Assembly: GCA_022376515.1 (NCBI GenBank)
Contig: WTXI01000233.1
Coordinates: 1-57,626 of the forward strand
Direction of reading: 5' to 3'
Length of the DNA stretch: 57,626 nt
DNA from: Lactifluus volemus
Lineage: Eukaryota; Basidiomycota; Agaricomycetes; Russulales; Russulaceae
The position numbers were made by a program, and so were the translations under genes. Shown in pieces: positions 1 through 11,187 of this stretch. The notes beneath the pieces were generated by a model. That model was given only the letters and a program-made list of their open reading frames with translations, searched no databases and had not been told where the DNA came from. How positions within the stretch are numbered: position 1 is the first letter of the stretch; each line of letters opens with the position of its first letter.

Positions 1-655
1 GAAGGATCTGCTCTTTATAGCCGCACTACTTCCCACCATAGTCCATACATCTTTTCAAGTTTGTCGCACGGCCGACCTTGATATATGATCTGGAGTGCGT
101 TGTACGTTCACATAACAGCAAGTAAGGATAACTAAGAGGCAACCTCTGTGACTGTAATGCAACCTGCATCACCTGCTCAAATACTTGGGCATCCAATCTA
201 CGCGCGATACTTCACCGTCGTGACTCGTGAGCATGAATCCGCATGTATATATGTAAACGGGAAATGTGCGTAGTTCACCCCTAAATTTAACTGTCCCGTC
301 TTGCGGTCGTAATACCCGCCCAGCTCTCCCAGCTTGTTCCCGTGTACATGACAGATGATGTCGTAATCTCTGCGGGCTTGCACATCAGACACCTCGCGAC
401 AAACTGCTTTCGAGATGTGGTGATCCCAAAAAAACTTGTCTCGTCTCCTTTCCGAAAGTCAGAAGGAGGTTGGGGAGGTGACAGCGGCTACGGCGGCGGT
501 AGAACTGTGGAGGCTGCACTGGCAGTTTCTGTGGTTGAGTATCTCTGGGTTGCTCATGCCAGTGGGAGGTAGGGGTGGTGGTGGTCACGGTCACGGTGGT
601 GGCGCGGGCTGGACGTGGAACGGGAGCGGATACCGAGTTTCGGAAGGGGTCGGTG
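1..655 (-). pseudogene. Truncated, frameshifted copy of the GIY-YIG/T5orf172-like gene
   Basis: Reading the minus strand, this segment follows the intact gene at 44602-46193 piece by piece. A proline-rich tract ends in GKETRQ near 440. A shifted frame then gives CHVHGNKLGELGGYYDRKTG near 300-350. An intron acceptor leads into DWMPKYL near 190. At the left edge the DNA matches the region encoding the KVGRATNLNRRMDQW motif (shared CAAAGAGCAGATCCTTC). The reading frame breaks before the Cys/His motif, and the exon corresponding to the YIYVFEI strand is missing. It therefore cannot encode the full enzyme fold. The copy continues beyond the left edge. Homology fades at about 650, just before the 5' flank of the Crinkler-like gene. 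Certain as a relic; whether it is transcribed is unknown. Confidence 0.85.
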
Positions 656-730
656 GAGTTTAAAACCCCTCTCTCGGGCTTGAGATTGTGTAGCGTCAAA
701 ACTCGCACTCGCCTCCACTACGTATCTCGA

Positions 731-3700
731 ATGACGAAGCGCAGGCGTTCCAAGTCAGCTAACAGGAAGAAGGCTAGGGTTGGACCAGAGTATTCTTACC
801 ACACTCCTTCTGCTGGTCCGTCTCTCGTTTCCGAAGAACCAATGCAAGTCGGCTCCCCAGTTCCAGCAGACGATCTTGATATCGCATCAATGGATATCAG
901 TCCCTCGGCTCGACTTTTTTCACTTGACCTGCCCTCACGTGTAAAGAGATACATGGAACATCGTTCCAGAAGCAAAGATTATACAGCGCTTCATGCATAT
1001 ATTGATGGTCTGCACTTAGACGTTGATGCCCCTCAAAATATTGTCTCCCTGGATGTCTTTAAGCAGAACGTCACCCGCAAAAATGCATCCGAATTTCGGA
1101 ACCTAGTAAACAAGGCAGTGACGGAGAAGGACTGGGAGAATGTGATCACCCATGGTATGTGTCTTGCTCTTTCGTCATGACGAACCTAGTTTATACATTA
1201 CTTCTTTTCTAAGATGCATTTTGGACAGAACTACCCACTGACCCTCCCAGCCGTGAGCTTCGTTTCTGTTATGCAACCCATCGAAACGGTCGATAATTAT
1301 GTTACATTTCCCCAGACTTCAACTTCGACCCGTCACGGCAACTTCAAGTTGAAGGCAAGTCCAATTGATATATAGATGTGCCAGTGGCAGTGAACCTAAT
1401 GGTTACTTAGCTGTTGAGCGATCTTGGACCTCAACCTTTGCTTGTCGTGAGGTGGTGGAGAGACTTGAAGAGCACGTTCGAAACCAAATCAAAGCCTCTC
1501 ATCTCCATCATGATGCACGCTACTGTTCCATTATCCAGTCATCTGGAATGGGAAAGTCGCGCCTCCTAGATGAATTCTCGAAACTACACTTCGTCATCCC
1601 CGTGAATTTGCGAGCGAGTACCAGTGGTGAGTCTCGTACCTTTTCTACGCTCATGGTCTGTTATATCCATCATCTAGGCTACCCTCCCCCTGATGTTGCT
1701 GTTCGTGACTTTCTTACGCCATTCAACAGCAGATATGAAGATGAACATTGGCGAGAAACATCCTATTCCCGAGCATCTCACTTCCTATTCTCATTATTCA
1801 TCCATACCAAGGATGTGGTTGTCCGTTTTGGTGCTGAGGAGAAGAAAGATCGCGTTAAGCGGTTCAGGGAATTTATGTCTAAGGGACAAAGGTTTGGTCA
1901 TGTGGGGTATAACAGGTGGAAATTTTACAATGACGTTGTTACTCGGGCCAAGATGGTATGCTGGACTCTCTTCATCACTTTTATCCTTTTCTTAATCATT
2001 TCTTTTAAAGGACTTTGATGATAAAGCGATTACAACTCCGGACCGACAAAAATTACAGGATGCATTTGAAGAGCTTCGAGAATGCATATGTATTCAGGAG
2101 CCTTCAAGAAAATCAACATTTGTGGACGTCTTCATCATGTTTGATGAAGCCCATTCTTTGACAACACTTTGGCCCAACTGTGGTGGACTGTCCAATTTCA
2201 CAGAACTCCAACGAGCTCTTACCATTTTTCCGTGGTCCTCACTATTCACATTCTTTCTCTCCACCACTGGGAAGATTTCCCAATCTATGCCACCTGGTTA
2301 CCAAACATTTCGGCAACCTCGCGCATTCATTGAGCTTGGGTTTGACCAACTCATGACAGATCGCAGGATTCCTGACAGATATCCAACACTGGAAGCAGTC
2401 ACATCCTTGGAATGCATTTCCCACATAGGAAGACCTTTGTAAGTCTCACACCCTATTGCCCTCTTCCATCGGTTTCTCATAGATATTTAGGTGGGGCACA
2501 ATGTATGACCATGGTGACATATCCGTCCACAATAAAATTATCTTGTTGGCGATTGAGAAATTACTTGGCAGTAATGAACACGTTGCTCGCTCAGAAGCCC
2601 AGGAATATGCTATTCTGTCCCAGCGCTTGGCTCTGGATATCAATTCCGCAGCATATGTCTCGGCACCCTCGACGTCTATTCATGAAAAGAGTTTGGATCA
2701 GATAGCGAATCACATGCAAGTTTGCGTGGAGATTGGGGAAGAAAATGAAAATATACGAGGCATTGCCGCCTCAGAACCTATTCTCTCGGAGGCCGCCTCG
2801 ATCATCATGAGGAATACGGACTTCCAATGGCTCAATACCCTTCGAACAATTGTACCTGCTTTCTCCATTAATGTCGGTGATCGTGGAGAACTCTTGGTTG
2901 CTGCCTTTCTTACACAGGCTCGTGACATGGCGATATCACTGAAGCCCAGCCTTCCTCCACCAGAGTGTTGTTCTCACTTCTTGGTGAAAGACCTATTCAA
3001 GTCTCTCTTTTTTGAGAAGACTTTCAAATCAATGTTCCAAAGCATCCCCTCGATATGTCTATCAACAAGCAAAAAGCTGAGGTTCAAAAAGGTTGCTGCT
3101 GTGGCTCACATGCACTTCAACCATTTTATAAAAGCTCAAGAGCAAAAAGTCACATCGCATCAATATCTACTTGGATTCATAGCAAGGGGTGCGGCCGTGT
3201 TAGGTGCGAACGGCCAACCGGGCTTCGACGCCGTAATCCCTTACCTTTTCGAAACCACCAACCTCGACATAAGCAAGCTTGGATTCATCATCATTCGAGT
3301 AAAGAACGATGGGAGCAATAGCGAACCTGATGCTGATATGTTCCTCAAAATGGATCCGTTCACCTGTGGCCTGCTGGACAAATTAGATGTTGATGGATGT
3401 TTCCGCATCCCCATTATCCGCATCGTCTTTTCCCTTCGTGGTGAAGGGGCTGTTGTCACCCCTATGAGGTACTCAACACCATCGGAGGGTGCCAGTTTGG
3501 ACAACTTTGATGAGCGAGGAGAGCCACGGTTTGTAGCTTATGACTTTTGGTGTTCTGGGATTGGCCCAGACCTTCTTCAACCAGTCGGGAATGCACATGC
3601 GCAGTGGGCAGGATTGCTGAAGCCAGGAGGCCCATGGCGTTCCTTCTATGATTCTTCACCAGCACCTGATGAACTGCGTTCCCAATTTCCTATGGGGTCT

Positions 3701-3757
3701 TGTGACGAATCCCATTGGAAGCGTTGGTTGCGAGTTGCGAAAGAGCGGGAAATATAG
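731..3757 (+). CDS. Crinkler-like P-loop NTPase with C-terminal REase-fold domain
   Basis: Seven exons (731-1154, 1214-1288, 1316-1354, 1411-1626, 1678-1955, 2011-2438, 2491-3757) join in consistent phase to a 908-aa protein. The N-terminus is basic (MTKRRRSK), possibly a nuclear signal. A Walker A loop SSGMGKSR lies near residue 225 and a Walker B strand FIMFDEAHSL near residue 389. The C-terminal part has GFDAVIPY (Asp near 733) followed by GFIIIRVKN (Lys near 757), which fits the D...(E/Q)xK core of a PD-(D/E)xK nuclease. P-loop plus REase architecture is typical of fungal Crinkler-type effector/toxin-like proteins; cell location and target cannot be read from sequence. The position usually holding E or Q is Arg here, so nuclease activity is doubtful. 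Intron 3 is GC-AG (GAAG|GCAAGT). Decayed pieces of the same family lie at 12003-12085, 18630-18780 and 46225-46470. Confidence 0.8.
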
Positions 3758-5576
3758 GCCTCTTATGCTTCAATAGACACATGTACGGTAGGTTACACCG
3801 GCAGTCTCCTCCATATATTTGGTGCTTTTTTTGTATATATCTCTTTTATGTGAATCGCCCATCTGCAACCAACTCGAGCCCCTTTTCCCACCCATCTGCG
3901 AACTCCGTCGCATTGTTTGCCTTCAGTACTCTTCTGACCGTCGGCGTCAATTTTGTCAGCCACCGCGACATTCCCTCTGCCCTCTCACGACGACCTCCTC
4001 TTTCTCGCCCTTGTTTGCGGGGTCTTGTCAACCGTCTTGTCAACACTGATGACTTGGCTTGGCGGTCCGGATTCCGCCTACCTCTCTCCTGTGCCTTTGT
4101 GACTCCTTCTCCCAGCCCACAAAGCTGCTTCTTCGAGGGAAACGTTGTCATCGTCACTCGGCAACATCACCTCCTCGTTGACCCTGTCGCAATCTTCATT
4201 GACTAGCTCCGCGTGACTCACTTGCTTAATCTGCCTCACCTCGCGCAATCCGGAAAGACTTAAGTCGTTCGCGCCGTACTCATCCGCATTCGCTAAATCC
4301 CTTTCTCCAGAATTGTCACACCCTGACGGCGGAGTGTCCGGATCGAGAACGTTCTGTTTTTCGACTGAATGGTGTATGTGGAGAACCCTTGGTGTCGGCG
4401 ACAGGGATGTCGACCAGAAGGTAAGAGAGCGCCAGCAAATCTAATGCGCGGAAAAAACCCCATTAAAGGACAGGGAAACATGATGACGTACGATGCCAGC
4501 TTGATAGGTGGAGTGGTTGACGAGATCCCAGGACACGATCCCGACAGCAGGATTGATATCGGAATGAATGAATGACCATTAATTGGGAAAGATAGCGAGT
4601 CCCGGCTTACCTGTGCTTGCTAATGGACTTGTCAGCAGGCGGCCACGACGCAGCGTGTGTGAATGAAGCCTGTGGGGTTCTTCAACCGTTTCCTCGTGAC
4701 GTAACCAGCAATGTGCTCCACACGTGGGTCCCAAACGTATGGTGTATGATGGTAATGATGATGCTGATGCTGATGAATGGAAGCGAAGGTTGACGGCGCG
4801 GTGATCCGCGACCGACTATATCCAAACCGAGAGCTCCTCGGCATCGGCATCGGCATTGTGATAGGAACAATTTGAAGTAATGAGGGACTTCAGGCTAAGG
4901 AGAGTACCCGACGGGCATTATGACGAAGACGTTTACGACTCCAACCGGCTCTCCGTGGTCAACAAAAGCTTTTCGGAAGATGGCAACCAATATCGCGTAC
5001 CGTCTGACAGCATCTACACTTGAAGCTCTCAAACCATGCTAAGTAACTTTGCCGTGACAGACTGCTCAGGGCACGCGCCGCGTTTCGACCGCCAGAAGAG
5101 AGGTTCAACCGACATCAGTGTTTTGTGTTTGAGCACGGCGTGATATGGTTTTTATTTTAGGTCCTCTTGGGATTTATTGGGGGTTTTTTTTTTTCAATTT
5201 TGGAGAGATCGCGGTCACCTATCACCGGGCCTCGCCTCGTGGTCTTGTAAAGTCAAAACAAGAGATATATGTCCCCACGAGTACCATACAGCGTAGCAGT
5301 TAACAATCCTAAAGTTCGGTCCATAGGACCAACTAGAATGCTTCCAATACGTAGAGTGCGAACTGTACCGGGAAGGGCATGACGAGGAAACAAAGGATAC
5401 ACACGAATTTAGAAAAAAAAAAAAAGAGCTATCAAGGATGGTCATGAAACGGAACCACACCACAGTCCTGGGAAGAGAGAGGTGTAACGAAATTGTCTAG
5501 CAGAGAATGGGCTGCCGAAGTATTGGGCGGGGAGTAGCGTCCTTTGTCACCGAGTGGTGAGTCGAGTTAGGGGTTA
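3758..5576. other. Intergenic region downstream of the Crinkler-like gene
   Basis: No convincing gene is visible. The stretch contains a dispersed repeat (4240-4515, separate entry), a short TGATG/CTGATG microsatellite around 4750-4785, and homopolymer runs near 5180 and 5413. Small open frames here lack recognisable motifs or paired splice sites. Confidence 0.5.
4240..4515 (+). repeat. Dispersed repeat, copy 1
   Basis: Collinear with 20786-21048 on the same strand, with many substitutions and small indels. Shared words include GCATTCGCTAAATCC, GGTAAGAGAGCG and GACGTACGATGCCAG, in the same order and at similar spacing. Neither copy has a shared open frame. Both copies lie downstream of Crinkler-like sequence (intact gene here, 3' remnant at 18630 there), so the repeat may be part of an older segmental duplication. 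Its class is unknown. Confidence 0.75.
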
Positions 5577-5814
5577 CTAGTAATAGGTTGGCGCGGGAGG
5601 GTAATAACTGGAACAGAGGAAATTAGAGGCATCGAATGAATGTGGATCAGCCCGGCACTTACATCTTGGACGGGTGAGGCTTGTCGCCCCTGTTGACATG
5701 CTCTGGTGCGTCACGCATTATCTTTGCCTGTTTCAGGGCACGCGGAGGCAGAGCAGCGGCAACGTTCAGAACGAGCATGAGGAGGGCCATGGTCACCAAG
5801 CCGAGCTTATACAT
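5577..5814 (-). CDS. Small secreted peptide, 60 aa, two exons
   Basis: The ATG at 5814 opens a hydrophobic signal sequence (MYKLGLVTMALLMLVLNVAA) with a likely cleavage after AAA/AL. Read straight through, the frame stops after 51 codons, but that stop lies inside a perfect donor (AT|GTAAGT, intron 5662-5608). A good acceptor (TTTCCTCTGTTCCAG) with a CTAAT branch site follows. Splicing replaces the last residue and adds a tyrosine/proline-rich tail ending KIYYPPAPTYY before TAG at 5577-5579. The mature part is about 39 residues, charged, and without cysteines. No family is recognised. An extracellular or vacuolar small peptide is the inference; a two-exon gene with clean splice signals argues against a chance frame. 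Confidence 0.6.
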
Positions 5815-6721
5815 CTTGTACGGGTGGTAGTGACGTTGGCAGGAGGGGGGATGTTGCTTGTGCGATTTTTCCCTAGCCCAGCAGTTGAAAATAGGATGGC
5901 TTTTTAAGTCGGCACGGTGCCAATACGAAACCCGGATATGCGAAAGAGTGCAGTGTCGTAACATGGTCGATAATAATAACCAGATATTGAAAGAAGTTGC
6001 GGTTTCATCGGTAAGCAAAGAAGATATATAAGATGGCGATTAGAGGGCGAAGTCTAGGCGAATGGCCCGGGAGATCGGAGAGTCCGATAACTTCGCGGCC
6101 TCAAGAGACAAAAAATCGTCATTTGCAGGGTCAGACCACAGGCGGACGACCTTTTTGAGGACTTCAATGGAGTAGGCGCTTTTCAGGCAGAAACATACAT
6201 TACAGGGACTAGTTTATTCTGAGGGTGGAGAACTGCCAGCGATGCCAGGGCCAGATGATGTAGTGATGGCCTGTCCATCTTGTCACTCGGGGTTGCAGTT
6301 AGAACGGGGCTATGATTTCTCGGAGAAAGGAAGCTTGAGATAAAAGAAACCAGCACTTTTACATGTGGCAGGACAACAGCCAAATCTCTTAAAGATCGCC
6401 AAATGAGCTGTCAATGAGATTGAAAGCGACCGAGGACTGGGAAGAATGAGATGAATCTGGCAGGGGACATCAGAGAAGAGCAAGGTGCCAGCCTGGGCTA
6501 GCCAAGGACGATCTGGAGCATCTATAATTCCGCGACCGTAGTCATACACGCCCCGCATTTTGCCATATGGACAAATGTCCTTGAGCATAAGAAGAGTCCC
6601 TCGGCCGTACTAGATTGCGGTGATAGAACCGCCTAAACTCTGGCTCAACAAACAAAGCCAAACACGTGTCCTCTGGTTGCACACACGCACACAGTCACCG
6701 GCACTGGCAGTGTCTTTGTAA
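5815..6721. other. Intergenic region, nothing recognised
   Basis: Promoter space shared by the secreted-peptide gene (minus strand) and SF3B4 (plus strand). Several short minus-strand frames occur at 6183-6588 and 6695-6928, but none shows a conserved motif or coherent splicing. Confidence 0.4.
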
Positions 6722-7929
6722 ATGTCCCGACCGCAGGATGATCGGAATCAAGAAGCAACGGTCTACCTCGTAAGTTTTATATCGTTTGCCTCGTTCACTG
6801 GATCTAACTCTGTCCAGGGCAACCTCGATGAACGTTGTACCGATGCTCTCATTTGGGAACTTATGCTCCAGGCTGGTCCCGTCGGTGAAATTTCTCCTTT
6901 CTTTTATCCTTTGTTCATGCTTTCTCATCTAATGACCTTTAGTCAATGTACATCTACCCAAAGACCGAATCTCCATGGCACATCAAGGGTTTGGGTTCTG
7001 CGAGTTTTTGACAGAAGAGGATGCCGAATACGCATGTAAGATCATGAATCAGATAAAGCTATGGGGAAAGCCCATAAGAGTTAACAAGGTGCGTGTCAGA
7101 TCATTGACGTTCAATACCGTTCCTCGCTCAATCCCCTTACCCTCATCGCATAACGTAGGCTTCCTCTGATAAGAAGCAACTTGACGTTGGTGCAAACCTT
7201 TTCATTGGCTCACTCGATGAAAATGTCGATGAGAGGCTGCTTTACGACACGTTCAGTGCGTTTGGTATGATGGCGACAACCGCAAAGGTACGCCGACCTA
7301 TCGCACGCATGCCAAATGATGCGTGGTCTATCCCCTCGTTCGCTGATATGTTCCTTCAGATTGCGCGCGATCCGCAAACAGGGCAGTCGAAAGGTTACGG
7401 ATTCGTGTCTTACACTGACTTTGAATCTGCCGATGCGGCTATTGAGTCCATGAATGGGCAGTTCCTCATGAACAAGCCCATCACGGTCCAGTATGCATTT
7501 AAAAAGGACGGAAAGGGTGAGCGTCATGGTACCGCCTCTGAACGACTCTTGGCGGCGCAGGCCAGAAAAAATAATGCGCTCCCTCTGGCCTCGCGTCCGC
7601 CCCCGGTGGCTTATGGTGGTGTCCAACCTGTACCTGGTGGCTTTTCTGGCCCCTACCAAGGCCAATTCGCTGGCGCACTTGCCACCGCCCCTCCGCCTCC
7701 ACCCGGGTTCAACCCCGTGCCTATGCAAGCGCAGATGCAGCCTCCAACAGCGGTCCCTGTACCACCGATGAATATGGGTGTGCCTGCGGGGATGCCACCA
7801 TCAGCACCACCACCCGGTGGGGTGCCGATGTTCAACCCAGCACAGGGATACCCGCCGCCCCCGCCGCCTGGTTTTGCACCGATGGGAGGCGGTCCTATGA
7901 TGTCAGCGCCACCTTATATGGGTCAATGA
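6722..7929 (+). CDS. SF3B4: Splicing factor 3B subunit 4 (SAP49/Hsh49)
   Basis: Five exons (6722-6769, 6818-6884, 6943-7088, 7159-7287, 7360-7929) give 319 aa. RRM1 begins ATVYLGNLDE and contains the RNP1 motif GFGFCEF. RRM2 begins [14 protein letters not shown] and contains KGYGFVSY. The conserved GKGERHG and ERLLAAQ segment follows RRM2, and then a Pro/Gly/Met-rich tail typical of the family. SF3B4 is a nuclear U2 snRNP SF3b component that contacts pre-mRNA around the branch site. The start fits the family N-terminus (R-N-Q-x-ATVY), with only 16 codons in exon 1. EMC4 starts 158 bp downstream on the same strand. The tail is shorter than in the human protein (424 aa), as is common in fungi. 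Confidence 0.97.
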
Positions 7930-8086
7930 GGCATGGCCGTTATCTATACATATTATCCGAACGATGATACAAAATGCATCGGTATATACTCGGCTTTACT
8001 ATGTAGACAGTTTTGTCTAGAGTCAGAGTGAATTCCAGGAGGTCATGTTTGCAATGTCCGGTGAGATGATCAGCCAGCGCTTGTTC

Positions 8087-8893
8087 ATGTCCTCGCTAGT
8101 TAAGACCACCATGCTCGACTATGCGTCTCTTGAGACTTCAAATTCAAAGTCAGTAGCATTTCCTCTTCCTTTTCTTTTGAGAAAACCGTTCACTCGATTG
8201 TAGATGGAACAAGCTTCCTCCGCCGCCAGGTTTCTCGGAAATTTCAAAGGTGCGATGGACCTTGCCTCCCACATGACACGCAGTTCATCTTGTGCCATTT
8301 GTAGACCAAGGAATCGAGCAAATCTTCGGCGACGGCGGTAGCCACCCTGAAATCACACGAGGCGCTGAAGCAGAAACGAGCATGGGACTTTGCCATCTCG
8401 CCGGTCAAGTCGCTGCCCATGCAAGCGTTCATGTTGTACATGTCTGGTGGTGGCGTACAGATTTTCAGCATGGGCATCGTCGCGATGCTCTTGCTCTCCC
8501 CGTTCAAGAATCTATCGGCCATGAATACAGGTACGTCCCCGTATCCCATAAATCATCCTCTGTTCTTTGTTTCTCACACGTAAACTTCATTTACTACCCA
8601 ACTTCCCTTCCCTCCTCCACACCCGTCTCAAACATTGTCTCCCCCTCCTCGCCCCCGCGGTCATATACGGTCGGGTAGCCTTTGCGCCTTTTGCCCCTGG
8701 CCCGCCGTCGTCACCCTCGGCAAAATACCTCACTACCCTCCCGCTACAGAAGCTAGCCTACCTCGCCTGCAACATTCTCACGCTCGCTCTCGGTCTGTGG
8801 AAGTGTCGGTCCATGGGGCTGCTTCCTACCGGAACGGGCGACTGGCTCGCGTTCGAGAGCCGTGGACCAGCCCCGGAGATATCGTTGTTCTAG
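8087..8893 (+). CDS. EMC4: ER membrane protein complex subunit 4
   Basis: Four exons (8087-8148, 8204-8249, 8305-8530, 8679-8893) give 182 aa, essentially the length of the human protein (183). Family signatures are [10 protein letters not shown] near the N-terminus, [20 protein letters not shown] entering the first membrane segment, the hydrophobic stretch through [14 protein letters not shown], a second hydrophobic segment, and the C-terminal [21 protein letters not shown]4 is part of the ER membrane complex, which inserts tail-anchored and multipass proteins. The ATG at 8087 was chosen because it opens the frame spliced to [10 protein letters not shown]. An upstream ATG in the 5' leader at 8045 is not needed. 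Confidence 0.95.
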
Positions 8894-9261
8894 ATACTGT
8901 TACAGTACTGTGTTGCAAAACACGAAAATATCAAACGTATTGGTAAACTTTCTCGGCTGCCAGCAGGCGCCGCGCGTATACTTTCTTGAGAGGGTTGATA
9001 CCCTCGGACTCCAGCTTAAAAAGTCCCGGATCGTTGGGTAAAATTTTAACCGACCGAGGTACATGTAGGTTCAAGTAAGAAAGAAAGGGACAGATTCGGG
9101 ATTGCACCAACCCCGAATACTGCACGCGTATCTTTGTGCGTTGTGCACCGCTGCTGCCGTATTCTTCCTTGCCTTTAGCGTCCGTTATGCTCGGAACTAC
9201 CTATTGTCCGAGGCGATACCCTTAAAACCATGCTCCACGAAAGAATCCAACAATCGGCGAG
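8894..9261. other. Intergenic region between convergent genes
   Basis: A 368-bp gap between the 3' ends of EMC4 (plus) and the senescence-domain gene (minus). No coding or structural signal recognised. Confidence 0.4.
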
Positions 9262-10618
9262 TCACAGCTTTGGGCCCGACGGACCCCCCTTTGCCCTCGC
9301 GATGTGTCCCTTGACCAAGCCCTTCGCCACGCCCTTCACGACCGCCCTCCGGCCCAATCCCTGTACATCCATATATACGAGCACGACATTACGTACCGTG
9401 CCCCCCGCAAGCGCCACATTTTCAGCTGCTGTCGGCCCATACTTGTGCGAGACGGCGGCGGAGACTGAGGCGCTGCCGGCGTCGATGACCCGCGCGGTCG
9501 ATGCCTCCAACGATGTGAGGACGATTGCCGCGGGGTATGCTACTCGCGCGAGCGGGCGCAATAGGGGGGTCAGTGATTGGGGCGCGGGCGGGGGGCTCTG
9601 GTGCACGAAAGCCGGTGGGGGATTTGCTGTGCGGGAGCGGCGGCTTATCAGTCGCTCGATAGCTACCGTGGCTTTGTTACTCAGCTTTACGGCGTCATCA
9701 GTGACGGTGTGGACGCGGGTGAGGTGCTTTTTGGTCGTGGGGGATTGTAGGAGAAGAAGTTTACTTGATGCGGGTGATGGAGTCGCGATGATATGATTCG
9801 ATGCGGAGGTCATCGCGCCCGCAAGTAAAGTGGCGGTGTCGGAGATAACACGGCTAAAAGTGGTTCCAAAGATCGATCAGACTGGGTTTTTGCATAAGAT
9901 ATAGGAGGACAAGTGAGGAACGTGCCTGGCGAAGACAGCCCCCTTCATCATCCAGTCCCGATCCTCGGGCGGGACGGTGCGCACGAGCACCTCAACATCG
10001 TCAAGTGTACTTGCACCTTCAGGCAGCTCAACTACGACTGGGTCACCTTCGTGACCCCTCTCCCCAAGCGACGGGTCCTCGTACACCCTAACCGACCTGC
10101 CCAGCGCGCCAACGACCTCCCCATTATCTTCGTTTACAAGGACGAATCGGCCCCGGAGGTCATCTCCAGTCTGCACCGCCTCACCCACCACGAGACCAAC
10201 GCCATTCTGGGCCACGCCAGGCGCAGGCGCCGCGGGGGGCACGCCGTCGCGAAGGTCCGTCATATACCCGACCAGCAACGCTGTGGAAGAGCTCGACGTC
10301 GTCCGAGGTTTCGGGCGTCACTGGAATCTCAAGGGTGAACTCGGCGTCGTCCTGTGTAGCGTGGAAGACGTAACGCCGTGCGGCACCAGAGCTCTGCACG
10401 GACGCCGTGAGCGTGCGCGCTGGATCGAGCGGGGCTTCGAACGCGCCATTGTCAAGACGCAGGACGAGGAGGACATCACGCGTCACGGCCGACGCTGGGA
10501 TACCAAAGGTAATGTATTCGAGAGAGAGTTGGCCAGTGAGTGTTCCGGTTGAGGGTGAGGTGAGCGTGGCGTTTGGGAGGGTAATGAGTATGTGAGCTTC
10601 CTCGGGCGTGATGGCCAT
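9262..10618 (-). CDS. Senescence/spartin-type domain protein, frameshifted in this sequence
   Basis: The N-terminal part starts MAITPEEAHILITLPNATL at 10618. The C-terminal part contains DRDWMMKGAVFAS-RVISDTATLLAGAM and ASNHIIA, then SPTTKKHLTRVHTVTDDAVK, typical of the plant senescence/spartin-associated domain found in fungal proteins of about 430 aa. These proteins associate with lipid droplets or membranes in other organisms. The second exon (9853-9262) joins through a GC-AG intron (9925-9854, CCAG|GCACGT). Between FHSV and LVGYMTDLRDG, near 10277, the reading frame shifts by one base: total exon length is 1285, one more than a multiple of three. Removing one base there restores a family-like sequence of 427 aa. 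This may be a sequencing error, a recent inactivation, or a poorly defined 73-nt intron ending CCCAG. Confidence 0.8.
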
Positions 10619-10887
10619 TGCAGGAGCCTGAGGATCTATTTTTGAGCGGCTGAGCAGTTATATATGTCCTGCCTTTCACCTTTGTCTCACTTCTCTATCA
10701 GGAATCCTCTTTCCCTCACTATGTTCACCTGGTCTGTCAGGCCCCTGACAGTGGCGGTTGCTACATTTGTGGGATCCTCCCGGTTGAGGAGGAAGTCCGC
10801 TTCCACTTAGGGGCCTCTCCTTTGTCCCTCTCTTGCATCTCGCCAGGTTAGTTTGTTTTGTTGGCGATAAACGGAAATTAGCAAACC
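10619..10887. other. Intergenic segment with perfect 18-bp palindrome
   Basis: Positions 10734-10751 read CTGTCAGGCCCCTGACAG, a perfect inverted repeat with a 2-nt spacer. The surrounding DNA has no recognisable gene and grades into transposon debris. It may be the edge of an old element. Confidence 0.4.
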
Positions 10888-10955
10888 ACAAAACCAAACT
10901 CATAAAGGACACCAGATCATAGCTGATGTGGTGTGCTTCATGAGTTTGGTTTTGT
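10888..10955. repeat. Long near-perfect hairpin (32-nt arms, 4-nt loop)
   Basis: The arms 10888-10919 and 10924-10955 are inverted copies matching at 29 of 32 positions, separated by TAGC. The outer 16 pairs are uninterrupted (ACAAAACCAAACTCAT against its complement). No coding frame uses it. It could be a foldback element, the terminus of the adjacent retroelement, or a hairpin RNA precursor. Confidence 0.75.
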
Positions 10956-11187
10956 TCCTGGCCCGGCCTCAGGTCGTGACCCGGCTACATTCGCATGATT
11001 GAAGGGGCCTTCAAGGCAGCTACCACACGAGGCTGGCAAGCAGGAGTTTTTTGTCGGCAGCTTGTTATCATGGGTTCTTGGTCAATCCCTCCTCGATGTC
11101 GATCTTCATCGACCACGATCGCCGCCTTGATCTCGTGTCAGCAATCCGTATCACCTTCAAGTTGTCGCGGCAGCACAAGTTAAGGGC

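Noticed and set aside
7210..7728. 172-codon minus-strand frame
   Set aside because: Antisense to SF3B4 exons; no motif.
9230..9796. 188-codon plus-strand frame
   Set aside because: Antisense shadow of the last exon of the senescence-domain gene.
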